From Asterochloris sp. CNOR1 (Eukaryota > Chlorophyta > Trebouxiophyceae > Trebouxiales > Trebouxiaceae): a DNA stretch of 64,000 nt. Numbering within the stretch: position 1 is the first letter of the stretch; the number at the start of each line of letters is the position of its first letter. Made by a program: the position numbers and the translations under genes. The stretch spans positions 1,798,001 through 1,862,000 of the forward strand of contig OZ017749.1 in NCBI GenBank assembly GCA_963969365.1, read 5' to 3'. The notes beneath the pieces are model-generated. The model searched no databases. It had not been told where the DNA came from and worked only from the letters and a program-made list of their open reading frames with translations. Below are positions 12,254 through 28,239 of the stretch, piece after piece.

Positions 12254-13116
12254 TCAGTCTTTCTGCTCTCCTGAACTGGAGGGTGTAGGCTCGGTGCCTC
12301 TTTGTTCTGCAGGAGGCATGGCGTTTGGTGGTGGTACCTTATAGAAGACTGATGTCTGCCCTCTCGGGGCCCTCAAAGGCCCCCCATTGCCAGGGGCTGC
12401 AGTAAATGTGAAGAACTTGCCCCAGCCCTGCCATGGAAAGAATCCACCACACTGCACTCAGGGAATAGTGGCTTAGCTGTCTGTCTTTGCAAGTCGGACA
12501 CAGGGCTGCAGGTTTGCCAGCATGAAGCGTGCATGGAGCATGTGCACTTGCCTCTGGACACTTCCTGAGGTAGCGTCCTCGCTGCACCAGCCCACTGCCC
12601 TCACAAACTTGACACTGCCGCTGGATGAGGATGCGCTTGCCAAATTCGTAAGCGCCAATGATGAAGGGGATCACGCCTGCTCTGAGAGAAAGACAGGTGG
12701 CACAGCCGCAGCAGAGTAAGCAGTCACTATGCAGGGTGGCTGCCATACCACCATGTTGATGCCATCTGGCTTGCCTGCAGCTGCTCCCACCCAGACCTCC
12801 CACCCCACCTGCACAGGTCCCGGGGTGTACCCTGACGGGTTGGCTGCAGCGATGTGAGCCTGCGCAGCATGCACAGGACTTGCACTGCCTGCAAATGCCA
12901 GCATAGGCTTCGTCAGTATGATGCGATCCTCCTAGGGCTACAGATGAAGGGGTTCTCACCATCCAGCAGTGCTGCCAACACTGTCAGCCTGGCACATTGT
13001 GGTGATGTTGCACATTGCCTCCTGTGGCGCACAGCAGCTCTGTGTGCATGCCTTTCTGCATTGCCAGGTTCTGAAGGCATGCATTGCCTTTGCTGATGGA
13101 AATGGAGCCTCTGCAT
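12254..13116 (-). CDS. Plastid-targeted membrane-anchored CxxCxGxG/CPxCGG protein
   Basis: Four exons chain in perfect phase: 13116-12960, 12888-12775, 12676-12552, 12451-12254, giving 197 residues. The N terminus is basic and Arg/His/Ser-rich, suiting a chloroplast transit peptide. Next comes a hydrophobic segment (VGAAAGVIPFIIGAYEFGKR) that could be one membrane helix. A zinc-binding core follows: CQVCEGSGL, then RKCPE joined across an intron to CGGFFPWQGW. This resembles small plant plastid proteins with a DnaJ-type CxxCxGxG half motif; the function is unknown to me. Introns 2 and 3 start with GC (AG|GCAAGC and AG|GCAAGT). The CPxCGG motif restored across the last junction strongly supports that splice. 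The gene is convergent with NDC80 and divergent from the next gene. Confidence 0.82.
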
Positions 13117-13566
13117 GCTTTTTGGGTACTGAGCCTAAGACTGTTTAATGTAAAGGGTTTGGCAACCAGACTCAAACCTGCAGAATCTCGTCGGAAGGCC
13201 TGCGCAGCAGGCAAGACTTGGACATTGAACAGGCACATCGCCTTAGTAGTCAGCCTGCCTTCAGGCCACATTATCAGTGCACGGAACGGCTGTCACGATC
13301 GCGTCCAAGACTCCCTGGAGCAGTACAGAGAGGGTGAGATGTCCCGAAGGAAGCCTGCTGACAGCCAATTGTCTCAGCAGGTGCCTGCAACTCAACACTG
13401 CAATGCTCAAGCACCCCAGGCATAGCTGCATTGTGTTGGGCATTGTTCTGGGCAGCACCTATGCACCATGAGGCGTGCGCTAACCTTTTGTGATTGTGAT
13501 GCAGATCAACTTTTAGGAAAGCCTGACTGACACCAGCAGCAAGGATTTGGGAGCCAGTCAGCAGCC
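13117..13566. promoter_or_regulatory. Divergent intergenic region (450 bp)
   Basis: Separates the start of the minus-strand plastid protein from the plus-strand cytidylyltransferase, so it should hold both promoters. I see no clear TATA box. Confidence 0.45.
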
Positions 13567-17955
<4,389 letters not shown>

Positions 17956-18206
17956 TGCTTCTTTCCCGCACTGCTCGCTCCCAACTCCACATATGTGTTG
18001 AGTTATGGACTTCAGATGTTGAAGCTCTTTCCTCCGCAATTTATGCTGCCTACCAAATTAGCAGGATGTGACACCGCAGCAGGGTGCTATAGTCGAGCTG
18101 AATCTGAAGTTTCATTTGAGAGCAAAACTGAAGATGCAGTCAAAGGGACTATCATTGCACTGGAGGGCCAACATGACATGAAAGGGGGTGGGGAAGGCAA
18201 TGTAGT

Positions 18207-21200
18207 CTATATAACGGGGGCTGCTGCATCAGCAAGGCGCAGTTCACAATCCTGCAGCATGAAGAATGGAAGCCTTGTGAATGGGGCGGTCAACAGCTGT
18301 ACGGCAGCCCTGGGAGATGTGCTCACGCTGCTATAGACTCAGGACATGCTGCAGCTCATGCATGCCAGGTTAGCAGTTGTGCCAGCCTTGGAGAGCATGG
18401 CAAATGTTTCAGCAAGCACCACCATCTTCCTATTGCTTAATGCAAGGACTCCAGGGCACCATCACAGGCAGGCTGGGGGTGAATCAGCAATACCTGCAGC
18501 AATCTCTGTGCCTTGACATTCCCTGGCTGGAGCTGGAGAGCCTCGCCCAGGAGGTCTCCTGCTTCTTGCAGGCTGCCAAGGGCATCTGGATCAGCTTGAT
18601 CCAGGCAGGCTGCGAGGTCCAAAAGAGCAGAGCCACAGATGACGAGTGCAGCGACATTTTTTGGCTCTAGGTCCAGCACCGCGCTGCATTTGCCAATGGC
18701 AGTGTCATACAGCTGTTTGGCCTCCTGCATGCACCATTGTTTGACTGAGACGCCGCAGCGGTACAAGAGGCGCCTCTCAGCAACATTGTCAAGCAACACT
18801 TGGGATACACACGCAGCTGGAGCATCAGAATGCAGGCCTGAGTCAGGTGTCGACATGGTGCAAATTTGCATTAACCTGGGCATTGGCAGTCAGGCTGGCA
18901 CGCATGCAGATGGTTGTGGCCCAGCGGGTCAGCGCACGGATGTTGGAGGTGTCCTGTTGTACAATTTTCTGGTACTTGCGGCCTGCAGCCCAGGCAGTCA
19001 GCATGCATGTAGGTGCGATCATAGCCTGTCTTAGTGCAATCTTAAGCCTCTGGCGTGGCTGAGCCTCCCATGAGGGCAGCAGAGCATCCTCATGTGCTGC
19101 ACACACATGCGCGCTCTCTGTCTCTCTACTCTCTTCCATGCGGCTGTCGGACAAGATGCACGTCCTGATGAGCTCACTACCTGGAGCACTCCGCATTCTG
19201 GTGGAGGCAGCTGTCGAGCCCACCTGCCTCCGGCAGCACCTCAACATGCACACAAGCTACAGGGCAGGGTGCAAGCTGGCAAGGGCCAGTCCTTCAGCAC
19301 ACCTGCTTCCAGCAACGCCGCCAGGGCCTCCTCTCGGAGGCGCTTGCGGCTGGCATTCACTGCCGCCACCTGCTCAGGGGCGGTGGGTTGGGGCCCCTCA
19401 AACAGCTGCTGTAGCAGCTGCTTCTTGACATCCCCATATGCCAGCAGGGCGCTGCCCCAATTCCCCTGCAGTGCAGCAGTTGCTGTAGGTGACAACAAGT
19501 GTGCCACAGCGGTTCGTGCAAGCGACAAGGGGCAAGAGGGCGCCCATGGCAGTGAGTCACACTGAAAACAGGGCGGGACATACAAGTGCTGGAGACTGCA
19601 GAGTAAAAAGCTTTGAGAACAGGCTTGCCAAGTGGACACTGGTGCGGCTGCGCCCTTCGCACATGAGCCTGCAGCCACCCTGTCAATGTCACAGCGTGAA
19701 AGGTTGGCGGGCGGGGTGTCCACCCACCCAGAAAGTGCGCACTGCATCATAATGATGCACACCTGCAGGCTGGTGCTGTCTGGCTCCAGGTCTGCAGCCG
19801 CCTCGTAGTACACCTGCGCGTCCTGCAGCAGGCTGACTGCGTACCCCATGTTGCCGCCCTCCCCCTGAATGCGCTTGGCCTCCCTGCACTCTGCTGGCAG
19901 CGCTCTCAGGGGTTGTGCGTGACAGCACACATGCTCGACACCATTTATGTCGCCAGCGTCAGGTCCTCCCTCCCCTTGGACGAGGTTGTTCTCTCTACAC
20001 CATGTCGGCAAGCCGAGCACACCTCCCAACACAGTTGCATTGTCAACCTATGCTATTATGCTGCACGTGTGCCCAGGTCAGCCCAGGTTTGTGTGACAAG
20101 CTGTGCCTGCGCTGCACTTGCGCCACAGCAGCACGCATGTAAGGTGCAGAGCCAAGCCCTGCGCATTCAAATTGTGTGAACCTGCCTGAAGAGCTCCTTC
20201 CCGGCAGACAGCAGGCTCTCAAAGCTCTCCAGGTCCAGTTCTGGGGCCTCAGCAGCAGACTTTGCTGTTGTGCCCAACGCAGCAGAAGAAGAGCTGGCCC
20301 CAGCCCGGTCCCCATCTCCTTCATGATCAGATGCTTGTTGAGCCTGCGACCCATTGGAGCTGGGGCGTTGTGGAGCCCCTGCCTCCTCTGAGCGGCCGGG
20401 CGACCCAGGTCCAGCGCTGACAGCCTTGCTGGCTGCTGCTAGAGCTTGTCTGCTCTGACAAATTTCGCGTGGTTGTTCAGACTGAGCCCTGATGTCACCG
20501 TGAATTGAGCCTGATTGCGCCCCAGGCCAGCTGTCAGTGGCTGGCCCCGCCTCCAGTAGTGCAGGTGCTTCAGACTGCCACGACTGGCGGTACTCAGCAA
20601 GCCCCTCTGAGGCTGCTGGGTCAGAGTCCTCTCTGCTGGGCAGCCCCGAGCCAGCAAAAGCAGCACCAGATTCCGCCCTGCGTGTGCGGGTCCCGTTGGC
20701 GCTTGTCGCCTGCGGCAGCCTCTCAGACCCTGAGACGTGCTCGTCAGGAACACTCCACTGCACCTGCAGGACGACATGGCAGTCTTGACACATGTGCAGG
20801 CCACAAACTTCATCAAGTATTTAGGAAGCTGTGCTCAGGGCTGGCTCCAGGCTGGGCTGTCGGCTCTGGGGCAGTGGGTGCAACACTCACTGCACAGAGT
20901 CATAGCGATGAATGGGGTGGGCATTGATTTGGCACTACAGTGGAGGGCTGAGGGAAGTACCAAGCAGTGCGCGCAGAGATCACGGCTGCACTGACGGCGG
21001 CCTGGGTATTCTGCTTGAGCATGAATAATGACAGCAGCCCCGCTTCTCGCGCTCCATGCAGCATTGCAGTATAGCAGCCTGCTTGAGCAGCATGGCGGCC
21101 CTGCAGCAACCTGCACTGAAGCGCCCACCTGTGGCCGCCCTGTGACAGCGCTGATGCCAGCAGGCAGGGAGGCATTTCCTGAGGGGCCATCCCCAGCCCC

Positions 21201-24200
21201 TGACAGCTGGCTGCCACTGCTGGAGGAGAGTGGCAGACTGCTGTCAAGCAGAGGGGAGGCTGGGCGCTGCTGGTCCAGCCAGGAGTCAAAGGGCCGCGCT
21301 CCTGGCTGCCCCTCTTGCCGGGCTGGGGCCCTGTTGCCTGATGCTGGGCTGCCACTGCCATTAGCTGTCTCTGGCATGTCCGTCTTATCTGCCAGGACGG
21401 CCTGCGCGCAGAGCATCGGGTGAGGAAATGTGGCCACAAGGGAAGCAGGCTTACAGTGCAAGGGGACTCCTGTTCAGGAGCAACGCTGGAGTGGACAGGG
21501 TTCCACACCAACAGGAAACCTGGAGCGGGCAGGTGGCCCCTGGCAGGAAGCAGATCTGGAGAAACAGGGCATTTCTCAGGCAAGGCCAGGCTGGAGTGCC
21601 AGGGAAAGCTGTCACCAAACCTTCTGGAGTGCTTGAAGAAACCCTGCCGGCCCACAACAGCTTGCCTGCATCCTGTCATAGGCGTCGTGCCTCTGCTGGA
21701 TATCCTGCATCCCTGCACCGAGTGGCTCAGCACTGGGACCGGCCTGCTCTGAGGCCGCTGGCTGCTGGCTGCCACCGCCTGATGCTTCGTCCTGCTGCGG
21801 CCTCAAACTGGCTTTTGTGGGCTGCGAGGCTGCCTCAATGGCCTCTCTGGCAGCCTGACCGAGCTGTGGGGCTGGTTGCCCAGCTGGCAGCTCGGCAATG
21901 GTCTCTGCTATGCGGTCCATGCGCTCCAAGACCTGCCCCTCCAACCTCTGCAGCGACAGGGAGGCACGATTCATGAGGAAGGCTACTCAGCAACACTCTC
22001 TGCCGTGCATTCAAGCACCCACCCCTCCAGCTCTGTAATGGCATAACTCTGCGCAGCTGGTCAGCACAGTCGGTGCAATTGGGAGTGTGCTCCAGGACCC
22101 TGCCTCTCCAGCTCAACAACTTGTTGCAGGCTGAGGAGATGGTGTGCAGCTGCAGACTTGAATCTGCAATCAGATTAGATGTGGAAACATTGTTGGAAGC
22201 TGCACCCTCTGAGTGGCATCAAGCTGGCAAGAGACCAGATCCTGTCAATGGAGGCGCACACTGAACATGGGGGTTTTGGCCTAGGTACAGATGTGAAGCG
22301 AGGTCCTGGCCTCACTCATGTGGGGCTGTGTTCACTCAGGAGGGGACGTCCAAACAGGCAGGCAGCTTCAATGCTACAGTGCTGGAGGCTGAACCAGACG
22401 GCGGCAAGCCTGGCACTATCTGCATGGCAGCGCCCTGAACATCTGCACACAACATGGACGATGAGCCATGCACTGAAATAGCCAAGCACTGATACTGGAA
22501 GGCCCCACCTGGATGGCCGCCTGGGTGATGCTCGCGGCAGCCACTGTAGCTGGGGTGTCTGTATCACTGCCCTGCATCTGGCTGGCAGAGGCCGACTGAA
22601 ATGCCAGCTCCAACCTGTGCTGTGAATCAAGTAGGTCACCCAGGGCTGTCTGCAAGGATGTGCTTGCAGGGAGTCCACCTGCAGGCATAAGCAGATCTGC
22701 GGCAAGTCGCCAGGGCCTGGCTGCCACAACAGGATGGAAATGGGCGTCTGTGCTGATGCACTGACCCTCAGTTTGGTGCAAATTATGTGCGACATGCCAC
22801 CTGTGTGAGCAGCTCACTGCCAAGCCAGAGGGGGACAGCGAGCACATGCCTCGCCAATCTGGGGGGGGGGGCCAAGCAAACGGGTGGGGCCTAAGCAAGT
22901 ACAGCAGAGTCCCACCGCCCTGATGCCCACCTGTGTGGTTTGGCAGGCTCCCAGGCATGGCCAGGGACTCAGCAAGCCTGCCCAGGCGCTGAATGCCTGT
23001 CTCCCATGCTTCCTTTCCTTGCTCACTGTCCAGATCACCTTGAAACTGCTGGATAACGGACCCCAACTCCTCTTGCGCCCTCAGCAGGGCCGCAGAGCCA
23101 CCCAGGGCAGACAGCTGCTGGTCTGACTGCAGGAACTGCTGTAAGGCTTTCAGATTCTCTACCAGGCTGAAATCCACCCTGTCTGCTGCCTGGGTCTGCT
23201 TGAGGATGCCACGCAGCCTATATTTGACATTGCTCAGGGTGGCAGCTGCGTTTGGGCCAGACTGCAGACCGGCCTGCAGTCGCAGGAACAGTATGATGTG
23301 CCTACAGGGTGCTGTGACTTGAAGAGTAGAGCTGTAGGCGCATCTGTTCCCGGCGCACAATTGGCTGCAGCTGAAGAAGCCCTGGCGAGGTCATCAGCAA
23401 AGACAAGCCCTGGGTGCTGGCATCAGGAGGTGCCCAAGGCAACGCATGGCCTCAGATCGTCTGCTCAGTAAGGATGTACGGGGCGGCCATACTGCCTGGC
23501 ATCACCTTCTGAGGTATCTGCAGAGGCTTAACCACCACTGCATCAGGTGGACTGCAGCGACAGGCAACACAGGTCGTGCTTGCCGAGAGGCTAGCAGCCA
23601 AGGAACGGTCCTCACGGCCAGCACATATGCTGAGCCAGACACAGATTCTAGTCACCTGCAGCTCCTCATGCAGCTCCTGAAGAGCCCTGCCCAGGGTATT
23701 CCACTGCTCAGGCGCCACCTTTACGGGCTTGCTGGCCAGCTGCTGCAGCCCCAATGTCTGCAGGAGGCCACAGCCATGTCAGCCCAGCCCTCAGCAGACA
23801 GTGCAAAAACACTCGCTGCAGAACAATTGATACTGCTTTACAGGCAGGCTGCTGGTGGGCATGTGGCTGTGAAAGGACCAGTGTGAAGTGTATGGCCATG
23901 TGTTCCTCCTGCCCACAGGAGCAGACTGGCGTGCTGCTACAGCCCCAGCACAAAGCAGGAGCCACGAGCCAGGTCAGCCTGATCTGTGTGGCCTCTCTGC
24001 AGCGCAACTGGCTGCGCTCTGAGGCTGCTGGTATGTCTACAGGTGGCCTTACAGCGCCTGCCATGCACTGCCTGCCCTCACCTCCTGCGAACTGTCAGCA
24101 GAACTGCACAAAGCAGATACTCCCTCTGAAGCGCCAAAGGCAAGCTGCACCTGCATGCAAGGCCCTCACAGGCATGCCCTACAGCTCAGCGCATGTCATG

Positions 24201-26582
24201 CTGCGCAACCTTACAGAGTGCTCAAGTCCACACACTCTATGACCATGTTATAAAGCTGAGAGCACAACATGCTGCGCAGCCTCACAGACAACCCATCTGC
24301 GCAACCAACATCCTTGAAGCTGTGCTCTGGAGCTCACACCGCCAGTTGTTGCAAAGACACACAAGGGCTGCACCTGTGCATCCACTATCCTTGCAGCCAT
24401 GCCCTGCAGCTCAGCGCGCACAATGCTGCGCAGGTCCTCCTGGGCATCAGCCCCCAGCAGTGCAGGCGGCGCACTGCCGCCCTGCAGCGCTGCCGCCACG
24501 TCTGTGAGCGGCAGAGCGGTGGCCACTGCCTGGGGCAGGCGCATGATGGGCTCAGCCAGGCGCTGCGTCTCCTCACGAAGAGCCGCCTGCAGCAGCAGAG
24601 CCCTACAATAGCAGCCAGTCAGGCACATCATGGGTCAGTCAGCACACTATCTCATGCAACGCTGCCTGAGACGCTGTAGCAGCAGGGTTGCCAGTTGGGT
24701 AGCAGGAACAGCAACAGCAGCAGAGCAGCAGCACATTGAATTTGAGGCAGCCAGTGCAGTGAGAGGCATGAGGACACCAAGGGTTGCAGCTAAGATTACC
24801 AGAGCAGCGTGTTTGCAGTGACGCCACCCCCCAGACCCAAAGCTGTGCTGCCACAGCCTACCAGCCGCAAGCGCTAGCCTGCATGTGTCCACACCACGTG
24901 CAGTGCAGGACAGATGCAGCAGTCTCTGGCTGACCTGCAGGGAGACCTCGGCGTCCCCCAGAGCGGTCTGCATGCCTGCAGCCAGGCGCTTGAGTCCCTC
25001 CCTCTGTGTCATGTCTAAACCGCTGACGGACCCCTCAATGGCGCCCAGTCGCCTGTTCAGCTGGCTGAGGGCTTGCAGCATGGCTTGGTTCCCCTGCAGC
25101 AGGGGGCTGCATGATCCCTTGGATCTTGTGCTCTGCAGAGAGTCGCATGGCATGCAGCCGGCCAGCCACTGCAGCAGATCTGCAGGGAGGTCAACAGGCA
25201 TGCTCAAAAACCTGCAAGGTCAGCGCGGTCAGGCCAACAGGCATGCTCCCAAACTGCAGAATGACCCGCAGCTGGGCACGCTGTCAGCTACTGTGATGCA
25301 TGGTAGTCTCTTTGCAGGTAGGGTCTGCCAAGACCCACCTCAGCCTGCTGCAACTCAGATCTGATGCTGCTCTGTAGCGCGCCTGGCAGCTGCTGAAGCT
25401 GCCGTGCTGCGTCACTGCTCGACCTTATGGCTGCCGCCTCAGCAGCCCTGGCAGCCTGCTCAGCGCCCTTGCCTGCAGGCGCAGCAGCCTCTTCTTGTGG
25501 ACTGCCACGCATCTAGGTGCTGCCGCCTGCCATGCACATCGCAGCTGCATCTGGCGTGTCAGCACTTGCAGCTGGGCACAGCCGGCTTGCATGCAGGACA
25601 TGTTAGCAGGCTGTCTCGTCATGAGGGAGACCAGGTGCCCTGCTGAGGTGGTGATATGGAAATGAGGCTGCACACTCGTGCATTCCTGAAAGTGAGCAGG
25701 GTAGGACTGTGCTGCAGCCTTGCCCCACCTGCGCTGAGCACGGACCCCTCCAGCGCCCCCAGCTTGCCCTCAAGCGATCTGAATTGGCGGGCGGGGAGCT
25801 GCTGCTGTACCAGCAGGCGCTCCTGCAACTCCCTGAGCAGGGCTGCCACTTGGTCCAGCTGAGCCTGCTGCTCCTGCTGGCCCTGGAAGGCTGCCTGCTG
25901 TATCTGCAGCGCTGCGGCCTGGACAGCAGCCTGTGAGCAGGCAGGGAAACTATGTCCTGTTGCAACGTGGGCCTCCTCCAGCACCAGCAAATTGTAGCAG
26001 GCTTCTTGTGCACACCTTCAGGAATCCGCCGCGGTCTGGGGAAGGACAGGTACTGCATGCAGATAGTGCAGTAGCACCTTGGAGTCTGCCACAGCAAGTC
26101 CAATGCATAGGGAAGGGGGTCATAAACGTGTATTGGCAAGGTGCCATGCAGCCTGTGCCCTGCACAAGCCCCTGCCTCACCTCTGCCTGCAGCCTTTGCC
26201 TTTGGCGGCTGGCATACATGGCCACCAATGGCAACACCACCGGCATGCCGGCCAGCATGACTTCCGCAGTGAACACGAAGGCGATGGCAGCGCTGACGGC
26301 ACCCAGCGATGCTCCAATGTCCAGGAGATCCCAAAGCTTCGCCCGCTGGACATTGCGCTGTTGCAGGGCGCTCCCCTGCTGCGGTAGCTGTTGCCAATGG
26401 GAGGCATGCACTACGCAAGCTGTGCTGCGCCAGACCAGCTGAGTGGGCCTCAGGTTGGTTGCTGGCCGGTGAGCCCTGCCTCCCCTCTGTGAGTTCAACT
26501 TGCTGATATGGCAATTGCTTTGTAACAACACTGGCCGTGGCCGTCCTGCAACATAGCCTACGGCATGTCCTGATCTCAGCAT
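18207..26582 (-). CDS. Plastid-targeted membrane/coiled-coil protein with TPR-like C terminus
   Basis: I do not recognise this family. The ATG at 26582 starts a 134-codon open first exon (26582-26181). Its Ser/Arg-rich, acid-poor N terminus looks like a chloroplast transit peptide. Two adjoining hydrophobic helices follow (GAVSAAIAFVFTAEVMLAG, then MPVVLPLVAMYA). Exons further down encode Gln/Ala/Leu-rich coiled coils (25729-25931, about 25325-25490, 24930-25120, 24390-24600, 23650-23760, 23000-23290, 22500-22700). Low-complexity acidic/Ser segments follow (about 21080-21400, 20190-20780). The C terminus has helical TPR-like repeats at about 19750-19900, 18960-19000 and 18495-18750, including AVLDLEPKNVAALV and LQLQPGNVKAQRLLQ. 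A last exon 18251-18207 is a guess from phase and a TAG. The span could be two genes; the shared strand and lack of an internal start favour one. Confidence 0.6.
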
Positions 26583-26805
26583 GGCATTTGGTGAAGCAGA
26601 GCGGCCCGGGTGCAAAAGGCAAGCTAGCAGTCAAACCTAACCTTGACCAGCTTGGCTATTCGAGCTATTCAGGCAGCTCTGAGGTTTCAAGGGAAAGCTG
26701 TAGTGCATGTGACCCTCACACAAAACCGTACAGAGGCGAGCTTCAGCTAGCATTCTTACAGTGCTGATTGAGTTGTTCTCAAAAGGTGCTGGCTGCAGGT
26801 TTGAC
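26583..26805. promoter_or_regulatory. Divergent promoter region
   Basis: Only 223 bases separate the start of the minus-strand plastid protein from the chosen PAP2 start, so the two genes probably share a bidirectional promoter. No TATA box seen. Confidence 0.45.
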
Positions 26806-27736
26806 ATGGCACACACCAGGCATGCCACCCAAAAGCAACTCCAGGACCCTGCACTGGAGCTCAGGCCTGTGCCAGAAGTGCCCAACTGGTCGTTAGTGGC
26901 GCAAGACAGGGCCCTCTCTCAGCACATCTTCCAGACCGTGGGGCAGCACATTCCACGAAGTCTGCTGATGGCACTGGAGCACAGCGGCAATGGCCTGATC
27001 TGGCTCACCCTGAGCCTGGGGGCTCTGCTCCACCCTGCGCTGTCTGATGACCAACGCTGTCTGGCTGTGAATTTTCTGTTGGCCTTTTTTGTGGATCTTG
27101 CAATTGTGGGGACACTGAAAGGGCTGGTGAGCTTGCTTCCATGCATTCATAAGCTGGGCAGGCAAAATTGTGTGTCCAGTCATGCTTGGAACTGCCATTC
27201 AGTGTTTCACAGTTGCATTTGCCTCTGCAGGTCCGCCGCCCACGGCCCATCTACAACAAGAGTGGCGACTTTTTGCTGGTAGTCTCTGTGGATAGGTTTT
27301 CTTTCCCTTCAGGGCACACCTCCAGGCAAGCTGCATGCAGCCTGCCCGGCAGTGTCCTGGTGGAGTATGGATTGAGTTTGCTACTTGAACAGTGTTGTGC
27401 CGTTGCGTCCCACATGCTGGTGCCTTGTGCTGCAGGGCGGCGTATGTAGCAGCATTCGTCTGCATTTGCTGTGCTGGCACAAGCCCACCCCTTTGCTGGA
27501 TGGTTTCCTTTTGGGCAGCCATAGTGGCTGTCTCAAGGGCAGCCCTCGGCCGGCACTATGCTGGCGATGTGCTGGCTGGCCTTCTAGTTGGCATCATAAA
27601 TGTGGGGTTCACCACACGTGGCACATACAGTCCAGCTGGGTTCTGGGTTGATGCTGAGCAACTTGAGCATCTGACAAAGCTTGCAACCACACAAGGCAGA
27701 CAGTGGCTGCAGCAATGTGCAGGATGCTACTGCTAG
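26806..27736 (+). CDS. PAP2-superfamily lipid phosphatase (PLPP6-like)
   Basis: Membrane phosphatase acting on lipid phosphates or prenyl diphosphates; animal PLPP6 removes phosphate from presqualene diphosphate. Exons 26806-27126, 27231-27325, 27436-27736 give 238 residues in phase. All three PAP2 motifs are present: KGLVRRPRP (K-x6-RP), FPSGH, and SRAALGRHYAGD (SR-x5-H-x3-D). Several hydrophobic helices surround them. The ATG at 26806 was preferred; another in-frame ATG at 26761 would add 15 residues. Intron 2 uses a GC donor (CCAG|GCAAGC). Splicing there restores HTSRAAYVAAF, expected after the PSGH motif, while reading through gives a stop. Confidence 0.9.
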
Positions 27737-28239
27737 CCTACTGCACATTGCAGTGACTCACATGAGATCAGCTGATTCGTCTTCTTGTTGAAGGGAAAGG
27801 CAGGCGCCGTTTTTGCAGTTGCTCAGAGTTGTTTACCGGGCTGTGGTCCGGCAAGGCCTTGCCAAGAATCAGGAGGCCAAAGGACGGCCAGCTGGGTTCT
27901 GGACACTCCATCCCCCTAGCGCCTGACTTACGGGCCACGCCTTGACGCTGGTCCGCCGAAGCTCCAACAACAACCAGTTGCCACGACGGGCCACTAGGAC
28001 GCAGGTCAAGCCGCAACTGCCTCAGTGACCAGCCTCGATTAGCACAGGGTCATGACATGGCCTGACCCTGCAGCTGGAGCAGGTTCAGGCCACGCCTTGC
28101 AACTTGCACAGCAGCCAGGCTCACATGAGGCTGCTGCCAGGACCACATGTGGACTTTGCAGACAGGGTTGCCTCCGCCTGTTACAGACCAACGAGCTGGC
28201 CAGCTGCTTGACGCCCCTTCCCTGTGCAGGCGTGCCAGC
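27737..28239. other. Intergenic region upstream of the GT2-GH9 gene
   Basis: About 500 bases without a supported gene. A minus-strand open frame at 27768-28016 has no recognisable motif. It should hold the PAP2 3' end and the promoter of the next gene. Confidence 0.4.
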
